The notes: a model not told the origin generated them from the letters alone. A stretch of DNA of 64,000 bases from Lachnospiraceae bacterium (GCA_017624835.1 JAGAMG010000050.1:62001-126000), one strand, 5' to 3'. Numbered from the stretch's first letter, positions 51,034 through 61,952 are shown. A program made the numbers and translations.

Positions 51034-53115
51034 TTATATAGTGATCTCCATAGCGGTATCTGAGGAGAAACCAACGGAAATGGTAGCTCCGGTTCCATCA
51101 AAGATACGTTCTCCGGCTTCATTGACTAGGCTGAAAGCAGAAGTGGGAATGGTAAGTCGGAAGGAACCGTTTTCCCCTTTTTTCAGTGCAATACGCTGGA
51201 AGGCTGCCAACTTCTTGTTGGGAACTTCCCAAGTACTTCCATTTACATGTACATAGAGCTGTAAAACCTCATCTACATCATAAGCACTTTCGTTTTTGCA
51301 GTTGACAGTACAGGTAATATCTTGTTTCTGAGCATCTGTAAAGGAGAAAGGTACTGCAAGATTTTCGATGGTAAGATTACCATAGGTAAGACCATAACCA
51401 AAGCAACGCCAAGGCTTTTCGCTCATATAGCGGTAGGTACGCTCTTTCATGGAGTAATCCGTGATATCCGGCAGCGTGTTTGTATTGTAATAGAAGGTAA
51501 GGGGCAGCTTTCCGCAAGCAGCAGCCTTGCCAAATAAAATATCAGCAACTGCGCGGCCACCTTCGCCACCGGGATACCATACCTGCATAATGGCTCTTGC
51601 CTGTTCCTCATAGGCGGATAAATCCATGGGGCTTCCGGAAGCGTTAAGGATAATCACGGGCTTGCCGGTTGCAAGAACTCTTTCGACTAACTCACGCTGT
51701 ACCTTGGGGAGCAGGAGATCGGGCTTGTCACCGCTGGCAAATTCATTGCCGGTATCTCCCTGTTCTCCTTCTAAGGTAGCATCTAAGCCTACACATAGGA
51801 TAACCAAATCAGAATTTTCTGCAGCAAAGGCGGCTTCAATAACCCGGTAGTTTTCCTGAGGTCTGCCTACTCGGGGCTCTTTAATCAGTTGACAGCCCTG
51901 TCCGTAATGTAATTGAATATCCAAAGCGTCGCAGTAAGCACGGATACCTTCTAAGAGAGTAATGGTTCTGGCAGGTGTGCCACTGTAATTTCCAACCAAA
52001 GCATTGGCACTGTCTGCGTTGGGACCGATAACTGCAATGGTTTTATAATGTTCTGTTTTCAAGGGCAAGATACCGTCGTTTTTCAGTAATACGCAGCTTT
52101 TTACTGCTGTTTCATATGCAAGTTCTAAATGCTCCTTGCAGCCAACTACGCTATAAGGAATTTCGTCCAGACCGGATTTATCAAACATTCCCAGTAGGAA
52201 GCGGGTGGTAAACAAGCGTACAGCACTGCGTTTGATTTCTTCCGCAGTAACCTTCTTTTTCTGATAAGCTGTCATCAGATGCTCGTAGGTACAGCCACAG
52301 TTTACATCACAGCCCATTTTCAGTGCGAGAGCAGCGGAATCCTCAGGCTTCTTTGTAACCATGTGATGTTCATGGAAATCACGGATTGCCCAACAGTCAG
52401 AAACATAATGTCCCCGGAACTGCCATTTATCACGCAAAACCCCGTTCATCAAATAGTTGTGGGCACAACAGGGTTCTCCGTTGGTACGGTTGTAAGCTCC
52501 CATAACAGCTTCTACATTAGCTTTGGTAACACAAGCCTCAAAGGCTGGAAGATAGGTTTCCCATAAATCCTTATCAGTAGGTCTTGCATCAAATTCATGG
52601 CGAAGTCCTTCGGGACCGGAGTGTACTGCAAAGTGCTTTGCGCAAGCAGCGGTCATCATATAGCCATCCTTCTTGGTTTGAAGACCTTCTACAAACGCAC
52701 AGCCCAAAGCGGCGGTAAGTACAGGGTCTTCCCCATAGGTTTCCTGACCGCGTCCCCAGCGGGGGTCACGGAAAATGTTGATATTGGGAGCCCACATGGT
52801 AAGTCCCTTGTATTGGGTGCGGTCATTGTGGGGGGAATAGGCGTTATATTTTGCCCTGGTTTCTACTGCAATAGCAGATGCAATCCGATGTAATAAATCT
52901 ACATCAAAAGTAGCCCCCATGCCGATAGCCTGGGGGAAACAGGTAGCAGTACCGGCTCTTGCCACCCCGTGCAGAGCTTCGTTCCACCAATTATATTCCG
53001 GTATGTTTAATCTGGGAATGGCAGGGGCTTTGTAGCGAAGCTGTCCGGCAGCTTCTTCAACAGTCATTTGCGCCACAAGGGCTTCCGCTTTTTGGCTTGC
53101 TTCTTCTCTGGTCAT
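51034..53115 (-). CDS. Glycoside hydrolase family 3 (beta-glucosidase/xylosidase type)
   Basis: A 693-residue GH3 enzyme that removes terminal beta-linked sugars. The first domain has NEALHGVARAG (about 45-55), AKHFAVHSGPEG (159-170) and the nucleophile Asp240 in GHYVSDCWAI. The second domain holds VIGPNADSANALVGNY and GLDATLEGEQGD (acid-base region), with a fibronectin-III-like C-terminal domain. The NEALHG pattern is common among beta-xylosidases. No signal peptide is seen, so it is cytoplasmic. CGGAGG precedes the start. Confidence 0.92.
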   Translation of the reverse strand: MTREEASQKAEALVAQMTVEEAAGQLRYKAPAIPRLNIPEYNWWNEALHGVARAGTATCFPQAIGMGATFDVDLLHRIASAIAVETRAKYNAYSPHNDRTQYKGLTMWAPNINIFRDPRWGRGQETYGEDPVLTAALGCAFVEGLQTKKDGYMMTAACAKHFAVHSGPEGLRHEFDARPTDKDLWETYLPAFEACVTKANVEAVMGAYNRTNGEPCCAHNYLMNGVLRDKWQFRGHYVSDCWAIRDFHEHHMVTKKPEDSAALALKMGCDVNCGCTYEHLMTAYQKKKVTAEEIKRSAVRLFTTRFLLGMFDKSGLDEIPYSVVGCKEHLELAYETAVKSCVLLKNDGILPLKTEHYKTIAVIGPNADSANALVGNYSGTPARTITLLEGIRAYCDALDIQLHYGQGCQLIKEPRVGRPQENYRVIEAAFAAENSDLVILCVGLDATLEGEQGDTGNEFASGDKPDLLLPKVQRELVERVLATGKPVIILNASGSPMDLSAYEEQARAIMQVWYPGGEGGRAVADILFGKAAACGKLPLTFYYNTNTLPDITDYSMKERTYRYMSEKPWRCFGYGLTYGNLTIENLAVPFSFTDAQKQDITCTVNCKNESAYDVDEVLQLYVHVNGSTWEVPNKKLAAFQRIALKKGENGSFRLTIPTSAFSLVNEAGERIFDGTGATISVGFSSDTAMEITI

Positions 53116-53276
53116 GAGGTACCTCCGTTTTAGTTTGATAATTTATTTTATTTACTTGTTTTGTTGATTGGGGAATTTGTTTAATCTTATATTAGGACAT
53201 TTATTAAGGAAATGCGCGTCAAAAAGCATGATATAGTAGGACAAAAATTGCAGTGTAGAGAATATCTTAGGCATAT

Positions 53277-53305
53277 TTGCATTCTATAAGACCTCATGAT
53301 ATAAT
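53277..53305 (+). promoter_or_regulatory. Promoter of the secreted BIG2 protein
   Basis: TTGCAT (53277-53282) and TATAAT (53300-53305) are 17 bases apart. GGGGA/TCCCC (about 53312-53324) then forms a small hairpin at the expected 5' end of the mRNA. Confidence 0.65.
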
Positions 53306-53374
53306 TATTTGGGGAGTAATCCCCATATTTACTAGAGAAAATGGATGAAACACTTAATTAAATGAGGCAGAAAA

Positions 53375-55453
53375 ATGAAAGTATTGATAAGATTAGTGAT
53401 AATTTTATTATCACTAATGATGATAAGCACACCGGTTTTGGAGGTGTCGGCGGCGAAACATAAGGATATGTTCAAAAAAGCGGATAGTATTAAGGGAATG
53501 CAGGGGACAATATATGCTTCCACATTTGGTGGGGTAGACCATAATCTGATGAATTTGCATTTGGATGAATGTATCTTTGAACCGGGCAGTACAGGGTGGA
53601 AATTCAAATATGAATTTGAAGGAGAAACCTTCTATTTCAATGATCCGCTAGGATATGACTTTATTTCGCGGAGTAATAAAAACAATATGTCCATTAGCAT
53701 CGTATTCCTTTTGAGAATGCGAAAGGATGCACATGGCAATAGTTCAGAATTCCTGATAGATTCTGCATCTCGTAAGGCAGGCTATGCCTATTATGCACCT
53801 AACTGTGATTTGAGTACCTATGGAGGTCGGGCAATTCGTGCGTACTGGCATTTCCTCATGGAAAAATTACAAAAAGAGGGAAGTCATATTGATAACTTTA
53901 TTTTGGGCAATGAGGTAAATATGCCCAATTCATGGCATTACAGTGGCGGTGTAGATAATCAGACAGTGGCAAATAAATATGCGGATGCGTTCTATATTAT
54001 GTATAGTGCGGTGAAAAAGTATTCGGACGTGTCGCGTTGCAGTGTCAGTGTTGATCATAGTTGGAATCACGATGATGTTGGCAGGGGTATTACAGTAAAA
54101 AAATTTCTCCATATGTTTAATGACAGATTGGAACAGCATGAGGAAAATGTGGAATGGTGTGTTTCCGCACATTTGTATCCGGGATTGCTCTTTGATACCA
54201 GAATCTGGAAACATCCCTACGGTTTGGCAACCAATAGCAGTGATACCAAAATGGTTGACGGTACGAATCTTTCTGTGATGACGAATTATATTCGGGAGGA
54301 GTTTGGTGTAGAACATCGCGTTATGTTGACGGAGCAGGGGTTTGGTAATGCATTTGGACAGGAAGCTCAGGCGGCATGTCTTGCCTATACCTATTATGCA
54401 GCAAAATATGACCCAATGGTGGATAGCTTTCTTATTTTGAACGCAGATGCAGGCAGTACAGTATATGCAGGTAAGGTCTATGGTATGAATTTCAAAATTG
54501 ATGGTACTCTGGCAGGGGAGGTTTATACCAAAATTGATAATGGAAACGAAGAAGATCAGCAGTGGATTGCAGATGTATGCCTTCCTGTTATCGGAGTTAG
54601 CTCTTGGAGCGAGGTTATTCCTAATTTTGGAAACACTCCGAACCGAGATTTTTCTTTGGTATCAGATATTCAGATAGAAGAGAAAGATTTGACAATAAAT
54701 GTGCCCGATACCTATACTTTACATGTGGCAGTGTTACCGGAGAATGCGGATAATAAGACACTTACATGGTTCTCATCGGATGAATCCGTCGTGACTGTAA
54801 AGGATGGTGTGTTAACTGCGATGCAACCTGGGACTGCAACGATTACCGCCAGTGCAACGGATGGGGCGAAGGTAAGTGCTGTATGTGAGGTAAATGTACA
54901 ACAGTTGGTGACGGGGGTTGGGTTGAGTGAAAAACATATTGCCTTATTTCCGGGAAAAAACCATACTTTAAATGCGAGCGTGACACCGGAGAATGCGGAT
55001 AATAAGACACTTACATGGTCTTCATCGGATAAATCCATTGTGAGCGTAGAGAATGGTAAGCTTACGGCAAAGCAACTGGGACATGCAGTGGTAACTGCCA
55101 CAGCGACAGATGGCAGTAAAGTATATGACAGATGTGAAGTCATGGTGATACAGCCGGTAGCTGAAATCGTACTGAGTGAAAATGTATTGGAGATGAAGGT
55201 TGGAAAAAACTATACCTTGCAGGCCAATGCCTTGCCGGAAGATGCAGGTAACCGAAATTTGATTTGGAAATCTGAAAATGATGAAATTGTCACAGCTTTT
55301 GGGTATGGTAATTTGAGTGCGAAAGCGGAGGGAACCACTAAGATTATCGCTTCAGCCACGGACGGCAGCGGTGTCTGCGCGGAATGTACCGTTATCGTAA
55401 CAAATAATTTGTTCAATGAGATTGCTAATTTTTTCGCAAATATTTGGGAATAA
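53375..55453 (+). CDS. Secreted DUF5722-like putative glycosidase with three BIG2 domains
   Basis: A 692-residue exported protein with a signal peptide (cleavage near VSA-A, about 26). Residues 40-425 look like a TIM-barrel glycosidase-like domain of the DUF5722 type: Glu180 in ILGNEVNMPNSW and Glu320 in VMLTEQGFG are placed as the acid/base and nucleophile of clan GH-A. Three BIG2 Ig-like repeats follow (about 430-505, 510-590, 595-680). There is no LPxTG or other anchor. No sugar specificity is known. Divergent from the GH3 gene, which may share a role. Confidence 0.8.
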   Translation: MKVLIRLVIILLSLMMISTPVLEVSAAKHKDMFKKADSIKGMQGTIYASTFGGVDHNLMNLHLDECIFEPGSTGWKFKYEFEGETFYFNDPLGYDFISRSNKNNMSISIVFLLRMRKDAHGNSSEFLIDSASRKAGYAYYAPNCDLSTYGGRAIRAYWHFLMEKLQKEGSHIDNFILGNEVNMPNSWHYSGGVDNQTVANKYADAFYIMYSAVKKYSDVSRCSVSVDHSWNHDDVGRGITVKKFLHMFNDRLEQHEENVEWCVSAHLYPGLLFDTRIWKHPYGLATNSSDTKMVDGTNLSVMTNYIREEFGVEHRVMLTEQGFGNAFGQEAQAACLAYTYYAAKYDPMVDSFLILNADAGSTVYAGKVYGMNFKIDGTLAGEVYTKIDNGNEEDQQWIADVCLPVIGVSSWSEVIPNFGNTPNRDFSLVSDIQIEEKDLTINVPDTYTLHVAVLPENADNKTLTWFSSDESVVTVKDGVLTAMQPGTATITASATDGAKVSAVCEVNVQQLVTGVGLSEKHIALFPGKNHTLNASVTPENADNKTLTWSSSDKSIVSVENGKLTAKQLGHAVVTATATDGSKVYDRCEVMVIQPVAEIVLSENVLEMKVGKNYTLQANALPEDAGNRNLIWKSENDEIVTAFGYGNLSAKAEGTTKIIASATDGSGVCAECTVIVTNNLFNEIANFFANIWE
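54736..55032 (+). repeat. Recent intragenic duplication between BIG2 repeats
   Basis: A 35-base stretch beginning ACCGGAGAATGCGGATAATA is identical at 54736-54770 and 54985-55019, in the same frame, 249 bases (83 codons) apart. The following bases also match nearly. Confidence 0.9.
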
Positions 55454-55508
55454 ATGACTTGAGTTTCCGCAAATTGTAATTTTAAAATGAATGTAGCCTG
55501 TAAAAGCC

Positions 55509-55537
55509 TTGACATTTTCCACCAAAATCACTACAAT
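55509..55537 (+). promoter_or_regulatory. pheST promoter
   Basis: TTGACA (55509-55514) and TACAAT (55532-55537) are 17 bases apart. It drives the T-box leader. Confidence 0.8.
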
Positions 55538-55543
55538 AATAGG

Positions 55544-55870
55544 CAGTGAATAAAGGCAATGATGGTACACAGTAGAATATTATTTCCTTTCAGAGAGAGG
55601 AGGTCACCGGCTGCAAGCCTCCTTAAGTTCAGATAATATTTGAATTTCCTACCGGAGCTGCTTGGAGGAAACAATTGGTGCAGACAGGGTATAAGTGCTC
55701 GGAGAACTGCACGAAATTAGAAAGTAATCCAAGCCGGGTGGCGCACGTTAAGCGTAAATGAGAGCCCAATTTTTGAGAGAGACTTTTCTAAAACAAAAAT
55801 GGGAAATAGGGTGGTACCGCGGAAATATTCGTCCCTTGTTACATGAAAGTGTAGCAAGGGATTTTCTTAT
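55544..55870 (+). promoter_or_regulatory. T-box riboswitch (tRNA-Phe responsive) of pheST
   Basis: The T-box sequence GGGTGGTACCGCGG (55809-55822) is followed by a terminator CCCTTG.../...GCAAGGG (about 55833-55860) with a T-rich tail; the T-box can pair with it to form the antiterminator. Stem I is upstream (about 55595-55700). The likely specifier is TTC (55646-55648) in TGAATTTCCT, matching Phe. It lies directly before pheS, so uncharged tRNA-Phe should allow read-through. Confidence 0.9.
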
Positions 55871-55972
55871 GCATTGCGCGGAAGACAACATGCGCACATC
55901 ATGTGGCAGGTAAAGCAGTGCACGGCTGTAAACATAACAGGCAAAAATTCAGAAAAAGAAAGGATGAACAAA

Positions 55973-56998
55973 ATGAACGCAAGTTTAGAGCAGATTAAGC
56001 AGGAAATTATTTCCGGCGCAGAGGAGTTAAATTCCTCCAAAGAAGTATATGAGTTCAGAAAGAAATTTTTGGATGGTAAGACCGGTAAAATCGGTCTGTT
56101 AATGCGAGAAATGAAGAACATTCCTCCGGAGCAGAGAGCGGATTACGGAAAAGGTGTAAATGAACTGAAGGAATGGGCTTTGGGCTTTATTGTGGAATTG
56201 GATGAGAAGATGAAGGCAAAGGAATTACAGGCAAGATATGAGTCTGAGAAGATTGATATTTCCCTGCCTTCTGTAGAGACTGAGGAAGGAAATCTTCATC
56301 CCATTACTCTGATTCGCAATCAGTTAATTGATATTTTTGCAGGAATGGGCTTTGAGATTTATGAAGGTGCTGAAATTGAAACCGACTATTATAACTTTAC
56401 AGCATTAAATACCCCTCAGGATCATCCGGCAAGAGATATGCAGGATACCTTTTATCTGTCACCGGAATTCTTACTGCGTACCCAGACATCCGCTGGACAA
56501 ATTCATGTAATGGAGGCAAAACAGCCCCCTATCAAGATTTTGTCCCCCGGTAAGGTATTCCGTTCCGATGATGATGCTACCCATTCTCCTATGTTTACCC
56601 AGATGGAAGGTTTGGTAGTGGACAAGGGAATTACCTTATGTGACTTACAGGGAATGCTGGATGTTTTTGTAAAGAAGATTTACGGAGAGGGTACCAAGAC
56701 CAGACTTCGTCCTTCCTATTTCCCTTTCACAGAGCCTTCTGTAGAAGTGGACTGTAGCTGTTTTGAATGTGGCGGAACCGGCTGTAAGCTTTGTAAGGGT
56801 ACCGGCTGGATTGAGATTTTAGGTGCCGGTGTGGTAAATAACAAGGTGCTTGAGAACTGTGGAATTGATTCCAATGAATACAGTGGATTTGCTTTTGGTA
56901 TCGGTATTGAACGTACTGCAATGTTGAAATATGGCATTAACAACATTAAGCTTTTGTTTGAATCCGATTTGCGTGTATTAAAGCAGTTGAACGATTAA
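55973..56998 (+). CDS. pheS: Phenylalanine-tRNA ligase alpha subunit
   Basis: A 341-residue class II aminoacyl-tRNA synthetase alpha chain. Motif 2 region [21 protein letters not shown] (about 195-215), motif 3 [15 protein letters not shown] (about 303-317) and the Cys-rich [24 protein letters not shown] stretch are as in Firmicute PheS. AGG nine bases before the ATG at 55973 supports this start; an ATG at 55964 and the frame to 55874 run into the leader. Followed by pheT after 25 bases. Confidence 0.96.
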   Translation: MNASLEQIKQEIISGAEELNSSKEVYEFRKKFLDGKTGKIGLLMREMKNIPPEQRADYGKGVNELKEWALGFIVELDEKMKAKELQARYESEKIDISLPSVETEEGNLHPITLIRNQLIDIFAGMGFEIYEGAEIETDYYNFTALNTPQDHPARDMQDTFYLSPEFLLRTQTSAGQIHVMEAKQPPIKILSPGKVFRSDDDATHSPMFTQMEGLVVDKGITLCDLQGMLDVFVKKIYGEGTKTRLRPSYFPFTEPSVEVDCSCFECGGTGCKLCKGTGWIEILGAGVVNNKVLENCGIDSNEYSGFAFGIGIERTAMLKYGINNIKLLFESDLRVLKQLND

Positions 56999-57023
56999 TT
57001 ATGGAAAGGTAAGGTATTAAATT

Positions 57024-59444
57024 ATGATAACACCCCTTAGTTGGTTGAAGGAATATGTAGATATAGATGTAACCCCTCAGGAGTTACAGGACAAATTGTT
57101 TTCCTGTGGTTTTGAAGTTGAAGAATTATATGAAGTTGGTAAGGATATCAGCAAGGTTGTAGTAGGAAAGGTTTTGACCTGTGAAGCCATTCCGGATACC
57201 CATTTGCATGTATGCCAGGTGGATTGTGGAAGCTACGGAACCTTCCAGATTTGCTGTGGCGCAGATAATGTAGCAGCAGGAGGCAAATTCCCCGCTGCAT
57301 TGGTAGGTGCAACCGTGTACGCTATCGCAAAGGATCATAAGACCGTAGAGGGCGTTATGACCATTGGAAAGGGCAAGCTTCGCGGCTATGAATCCCATGG
57401 TATGCTTTGCTCCGGCGTAGAGCTTGGTGTCAGTGAAAATATGTATCCCGGTGCAGGCTATAACGGACTTCTGGTTTTGCCTGAGGATGCAGAAGTGGGT
57501 GCGGATGTTAAACCCATCCTTGGCCTGGATGATTGGATTTTTGATATTGCAATTACCGCAAACCGTCCTGACTGCCAGAGTATTCTGGGTATTGCAAGAG
57601 AAGTAGCTGCAATTCTGGAGAAGGATTTAAAAATGCCTGCATTGAACTACACGGAGACAGAGGCAGAGTTGGAGGGCTTTACTGTAACGGTGGATTGTCC
57701 TGATTTGTGCCCCAGATATAGTGCTCATTATGTAACCGATGTAAAAATCGGCGAGTCCCCTGCGTGGATGAAGAGAAGACTTGCGTTAGTAGGAATTGAT
57801 GCCATTTCCAATGTGGTAGATATTACTAACTATATTTTGAAGGAGCTGGGTCAGCCCATGCATGCCTTTGATTTGACTACACTGGAAGGCAATGCTATTA
57901 ATGTAAGACGTGCCAAGAATGGCGAGCCTATTACCACTCTGGACGGACAGGACTTAACTCTTACCGATGCCAATATGGTAATCTGTGATGGTGTGAAGCC
58001 TGTTGCTTTGGCCGGTGTTATGGGTGGTTTAAATTCTGAAATCCGTGAGACCACAAGCGCAGTATTGTTTGAGTCTGCAAAATTTGCCCGTGACAATATC
58101 AGAAGAACCTCCAGAGCATTGGGAAAACGTTCCGATTCCAGCGCGCGTTATGAAAAGGGTGTGGATGAATATGCAACCGTTATGGCATTAAAGCGTGCCC
58201 TTCATTTGATCGAGGAACTTGGATGTGGTAAGGTAGGTCGTACCCATGCAGATGTCAATACCGGAAACAGTGTAGAACCCAGAGAAGTAAGTGTAAGTAT
58301 TGATAAGGTAAATAAATGCTTAGGTATTGTAGTGCCCAACGAGGAGATTCTGAAAATTATGAAGAATCTGTCCTTTGCTCCTGTAATTAATGGGGATACT
58401 CTGACTGTTCAGGTACCTGCCTATCGTGAGGATATTGAAGGCTATCAGGACATTGCAGAGGAAGTTATCCGTATGTATGGCTATGAGCATGTGGTTCCTG
58501 CCTTTATGCCTTCTGCACAGGTTACCATCGGTGGCTTGAATTTAACACAGAAGACGGAATTAAGATTGAAGAAGGCTCTTTGCAGCGTAGGTGCTTATGA
58601 ATGTATTCATTATTCCTTCTTCTCACCTACCGATTTGGATTTATTGAGATTCCCTGAGGATGCAGTGGAGCGTAAGGCAATTCGTCTGATGAACCCCATC
58701 AGTGAGGAACTGTCCTTAATGAGAACCACTCTGGCAGCATCTATGATTAATGCAGTTGCCCGTAATCAGAAGAAGGGCAATCTGGAAGGAAGATTATTTG
58801 AAATCGGTAATGTATTTATGCCCTATGAGCTTCCTTTGACACAGTATCCTGATGAAAAGCCCAGACTTTGTGTAGGTATCTTTGGTGAGAAGGAAAGCTT
58901 CTATACCATGAAGGGAATTGCAGAAAAGATTGCAGATACCTTACAGTTAACCTTTACCTATGAGAATATGAGCAATACCTTTTTACATCCTTATCAGACA
59001 GCCAAGATTCTCTGCGAAGGCGTAGAGGTTGGTTACTTTGGAAAGCTTGCTTATGATATTGCAGATTCCTGTGATTTGCGTACCCAGATGTTTATTTTAG
59101 AGATGGATTTGAAGGTGCTTTCCCAGTGGTATGGCAAGAAACCTGTATTTACTCCGCTGCCTAAGTTCCCTGAGGAGACAAGAGATTTGGCACTTGTTGC
59201 AGACAAGACCACTACCTGTGGTGAAATTGAGGCTGTTATGAAAGAGGCCTGCAAGTATATTACTAAGATCTCCCTCTTTGATATTTACGAGGGAGAACAG
59301 ATTGCGGCTGATAAGAAGAGTATGGCATTTACAGTAGTATTTACTCCCAAGGAGGAGGCATTTACTACAGAAAGCGTGGACGCTTTTGTAAAGAAAATCT
59401 TAAAACAGCTGAATAAGAAATATGGTGTGGAATTAAGAAGCTAA
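57024..59444 (+). CDS. pheT: Phenylalanine-tRNA ligase beta subunit
   Basis: An 806-residue subunit with the tRNA-binding EMAP/OB domain (about 40-150), B3/B4 editing domain (about 210-390), B5 (about 400-475), the core-like synthetase domain and the C-terminal ferredoxin-fold anticodon domain (about 712-805, FPEETRDLALVADK...). Standard length and order. In operon with pheS under the T-box. Confidence 0.97.
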   Translation: MITPLSWLKEYVDIDVTPQELQDKLFSCGFEVEELYEVGKDISKVVVGKVLTCEAIPDTHLHVCQVDCGSYGTFQICCGADNVAAGGKFPAALVGATVYAIAKDHKTVEGVMTIGKGKLRGYESHGMLCSGVELGVSENMYPGAGYNGLLVLPEDAEVGADVKPILGLDDWIFDIAITANRPDCQSILGIAREVAAILEKDLKMPALNYTETEAELEGFTVTVDCPDLCPRYSAHYVTDVKIGESPAWMKRRLALVGIDAISNVVDITNYILKELGQPMHAFDLTTLEGNAINVRRAKNGEPITTLDGQDLTLTDANMVICDGVKPVALAGVMGGLNSEIRETTSAVLFESAKFARDNIRRTSRALGKRSDSSARYEKGVDEYATVMALKRALHLIEELGCGKVGRTHADVNTGNSVEPREVSVSIDKVNKCLGIVVPNEEILKIMKNLSFAPVINGDTLTVQVPAYREDIEGYQDIAEEVIRMYGYEHVVPAFMPSAQVTIGGLNLTQKTELRLKKALCSVGAYECIHYSFFSPTDLDLLRFPEDAVERKAIRLMNPISEELSLMRTTLAASMINAVARNQKKGNLEGRLFEIGNVFMPYELPLTQYPDEKPRLCVGIFGEKESFYTMKGIAEKIADTLQLTFTYENMSNTFLHPYQTAKILCEGVEVGYFGKLAYDIADSCDLRTQMFILEMDLKVLSQWYGKKPVFTPLPKFPEETRDLALVADKTTTCGEIEAVMKEACKYITKISLFDIYEGEQIAADKKSMAFTVVFTPKEEAFTTESVDAFVKKILKQLNKKYGVELRS

Positions 59445-59455
59445 GGAGGTGCCGG

Positions 59456-60883
59456 ATGGAAAAGAAAAATGTATGGGAAACCTATGATGTAGCACAGCTT
59501 GCGGAATTGGAGCAGCTGAATGCTGAGTATAGAGAGTTTTTGGATAGCGGAAAGACTGAGCGGGAATGTGTGGATACCATTGTAAATACCATTGAAGCTG
59601 CCGGTTATAGAGAGCTTGAGACTGTAATCAAAGAGGGAAGTACCCTGAAAACAGGAGATAAGGTATACAGTGTATGGATGAATAAGGCTGTTGCCATGTT
59701 CCAGATTGGAAGAAATCCCTTGGCAGAGGGTATGAATATTTTGGGAGCCCATATTGACAGCCCCAGACTGGATATTAAGCAGAATCCCCTGTATGAGGAT
59801 GGCGGTTTTGCTTACCTTGACACCCATTATTACGGTGGTGTCAAGAAATATCAGTGGGTAACCATTCCCCTTGCAATCCATGGTGTGATTGTGAAGAAGG
59901 ATGGTACTACCGTGGAAATCAATATTGGTGAAAATGAAGAGGAACCGGTATTCTTTATCTCTGATTTGTTAATTCACCTGTCCCAGGAGCAGTTGGAGAA
60001 GAAGGCGGCCAAGGTGATTGAGGGCGAAGCACTGGATATTATCATTGGCAATAAGCCTTTGGTAATTGACAAGACGGAAGGAGCAACTGAAGATGCAGAG
60101 GCTAAGAAAGCCGGCAAGGATGCTGTAAAGACCGGCGTGCTTAATATTCTGAAAGAGACCTATGATATTGAGGAAGAGGACTTTATTTCTGCGGAATTAG
60201 AGGTAGTACCTGCCGGAAAGGCAAGGGAAGCAGGCTTTGACCGCAGTATGATTCTGGCTTACGGTCAGGATGACAGAGTATGTGCTTTTACTTCCTTGAA
60301 GGCAATGCTGGATACGGATGTAATGGACAGAACCAAATGTTGCATTTTGGTAGATAAAGAGGAAATCGGTTCCGTGGGTGCTACCGGTATGCAGTCCCGC
60401 TTCTTTGAAAATGCAGTGGCTGAGGTACTGAATCTGACAGGAGAGTACAGTGAACTGAATCTGAGAAGATGTCTGGCACATTGTTGTATGCTGTCCTCCG
60501 ATGTAAGCAGCGCCTTTGATCCCTCCTTTGCAGGAAGCTTTGACCGTAAGAATGTGGCGACTCTGGGCGGCGGTATGGTATTTAATAAATTTACCGGAGC
60601 CAGAGGTAAGTCCGGTTCCAATGATGCCAATGCAGAGTATTTGGCACATTTACGCAGTATTTTGGCAGAAAAGAAGGTGCAGTTTCAGACTGCAGAGCTT
60701 GGAAAGGTGGACCTTGGCGGTGGCGGAACCATTGCTTATATTTTGGCATTATACGGTATGAACGTAATTGACAGTGGTGTGGCTGTAATGAATATGCATG
60801 CACCCTGGGAGGCAACCAGCAAGGCTGATGTATACGAGGCATATCGCGGTTACAAGGCATTTGTAGAGTGTGCCGGACTGTGA
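59456..60883 (+). CDS. M18-family aminopeptidase
   Basis: A 475-residue zinc aminopeptidase. Metal ligands are seen in [20 protein letters not shown] (about 99-118), the catalytic pair [14 protein letters not shown] (about 302-315), [12 protein letters not shown] and the C-terminal [12 protein letters not shown]. It belongs to the aspartyl aminopeptidase-like family common in Firmicutes. GGAGGTG precedes the ATG, 12 bases after the pheT stop, so probably in the same operon. Confidence 0.93.
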   Translation: MEKKNVWETYDVAQLAELEQLNAEYREFLDSGKTERECVDTIVNTIEAAGYRELETVIKEGSTLKTGDKVYSVWMNKAVAMFQIGRNPLAEGMNILGAHIDSPRLDIKQNPLYEDGGFAYLDTHYYGGVKKYQWVTIPLAIHGVIVKKDGTTVEINIGENEEEPVFFISDLLIHLSQEQLEKKAAKVIEGEALDIIIGNKPLVIDKTEGATEDAEAKKAGKDAVKTGVLNILKETYDIEEEDFISAELEVVPAGKAREAGFDRSMILAYGQDDRVCAFTSLKAMLDTDVMDRTKCCILVDKEEIGSVGATGMQSRFFENAVAEVLNLTGEYSELNLRRCLAHCCMLSSDVSSAFDPSFAGSFDRKNVATLGGGMVFNKFTGARGKSGSNDANAEYLAHLRSILAEKKVQFQTAELGKVDLGGGGTIAYILALYGMNVIDSGVAVMNMHAPWEATSKADVYEAYRGYKAFVECAGL

Positions 60884-60891
60884 GGAACAAC

Positions 60892-61938
60892 ATGACAGAG
60901 CTTAAGAAATCAGATTTTTATTTTGACCTGCCCCAGGAATTAATTGCCCAGGATCCTCTGGAGGATCGTTCTTCCTCCAGACTGCTGGTGCTGAATAAGG
61001 ATACCGGAAAGGTTTCCCATCATGTTTTCCGGGATATTTTGGATTACTTGCATGAGGGAGACTGTCTGGTATTAAACAATACCAAGGTAATTCCGGCAAG
61101 ACTGTTAGGAGAACGGGAAGGAACCGGAGCCCATGTGGAAGTTCTCTTGCTAAAAAGAAGAGAGGGCGATGTTTGGGAAACCTTAGTAAAACCCGGTAAA
61201 AAGTGTAGACCGGGCACCAGATTGGAATTTGGTGGTGGTTTGTTGAGAGCGGAAGTGCTGGAGACTGTGGAAGAGGGGAATCGCCTGATTCATTTTGAGT
61301 ATGAAGGGATTTTTGAAGAGGTATTGGACAGACTGGGTGAGATGCCTTTGCCACCCTATATTACTCACAAGCTTCAGGATAAGACCCGTTATCAGACTGT
61401 TTACGCCAAGTATGAAGGTTCAGCAGCAGCACCCACTGCCGGTTTACATTTTACAAAGGAGCTTTTAGCACAGATAGAAGAAAAAGGAGTGCGGATTGCT
61501 TACGTAACTCTCCATGTAGGATTGGGAACCTTCAGACCTGTAAAGGAAGAAAATGTGTTGGAGCATCATATGCATTCGGAATTTTATCAGGTTTCCAAAG
61601 AGGCTGCGGAGAGTATCAACAGCACCAAGGAAAAGGGTGGCAGAGTAATTTGTGTGGGAACCACAAGCTGTCGTACCGTGGAAAGTGCCGCGGATGAAAA
61701 TGGCAGGGTGCAAGTGGGCTGTGATAATACGGAGATTTTTATTTATCCCGGATATCAATTTAAGGTATTAGATGCATTAATTACTAATTTTCATTTACCG
61801 GAATCTACCCTTGTAATGTTGGTATCAGCACTTGCGGGAAGAGAAAATGTGTTGTATGCTTATAAGGAAGCAATTCAGGAGAAATATCGTTTTTTCAGTT
61901 TCGGAGATGCGATGTTTATCGGTGAGGGCGCAGAATAG
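60892..61938 (+). CDS. queA: S-adenosylmethionine:tRNA ribosyltransferase-isomerase
   Basis: A 348-residue enzyme that makes epoxyqueuosine on tRNA. Family markers: [14 protein letters not shown] (6-19), [47 protein letters not shown] and [14 protein letters not shown], and [21 protein letters not shown] is 8 bases before the ATG at 60892, which follows the aminopeptidase stop closely. Other queuosine genes (tgt) are not in the window. Confidence 0.97.
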   Translation: MTELKKSDFYFDLPQELIAQDPLEDRSSSRLLVLNKDTGKVSHHVFRDILDYLHEGDCLVLNNTKVIPARLLGEREGTGAHVEVLLLKRREGDVWETLVKPGKKCRPGTRLEFGGGLLRAEVLETVEEGNRLIHFEYEGIFEEVLDRLGEMPLPPYITHKLQDKTRYQTVYAKYEGSAAAPTAGLHFTKELLAQIEEKGVRIAYVTLHVGLGTFRPVKEENVLEHHMHSEFYQVSKEAAESINSTKEKGGRVICVGTTSCRTVESAADENGRVQVGCDNTEIFIYPGYQFKVLDALITNFHLPESTLVMLVSALAGRENVLYAYKEAIQEKYRFFSFGDAMFIGEGAE

Positions 61939-61952
61939 GAGAAGGTTACATT

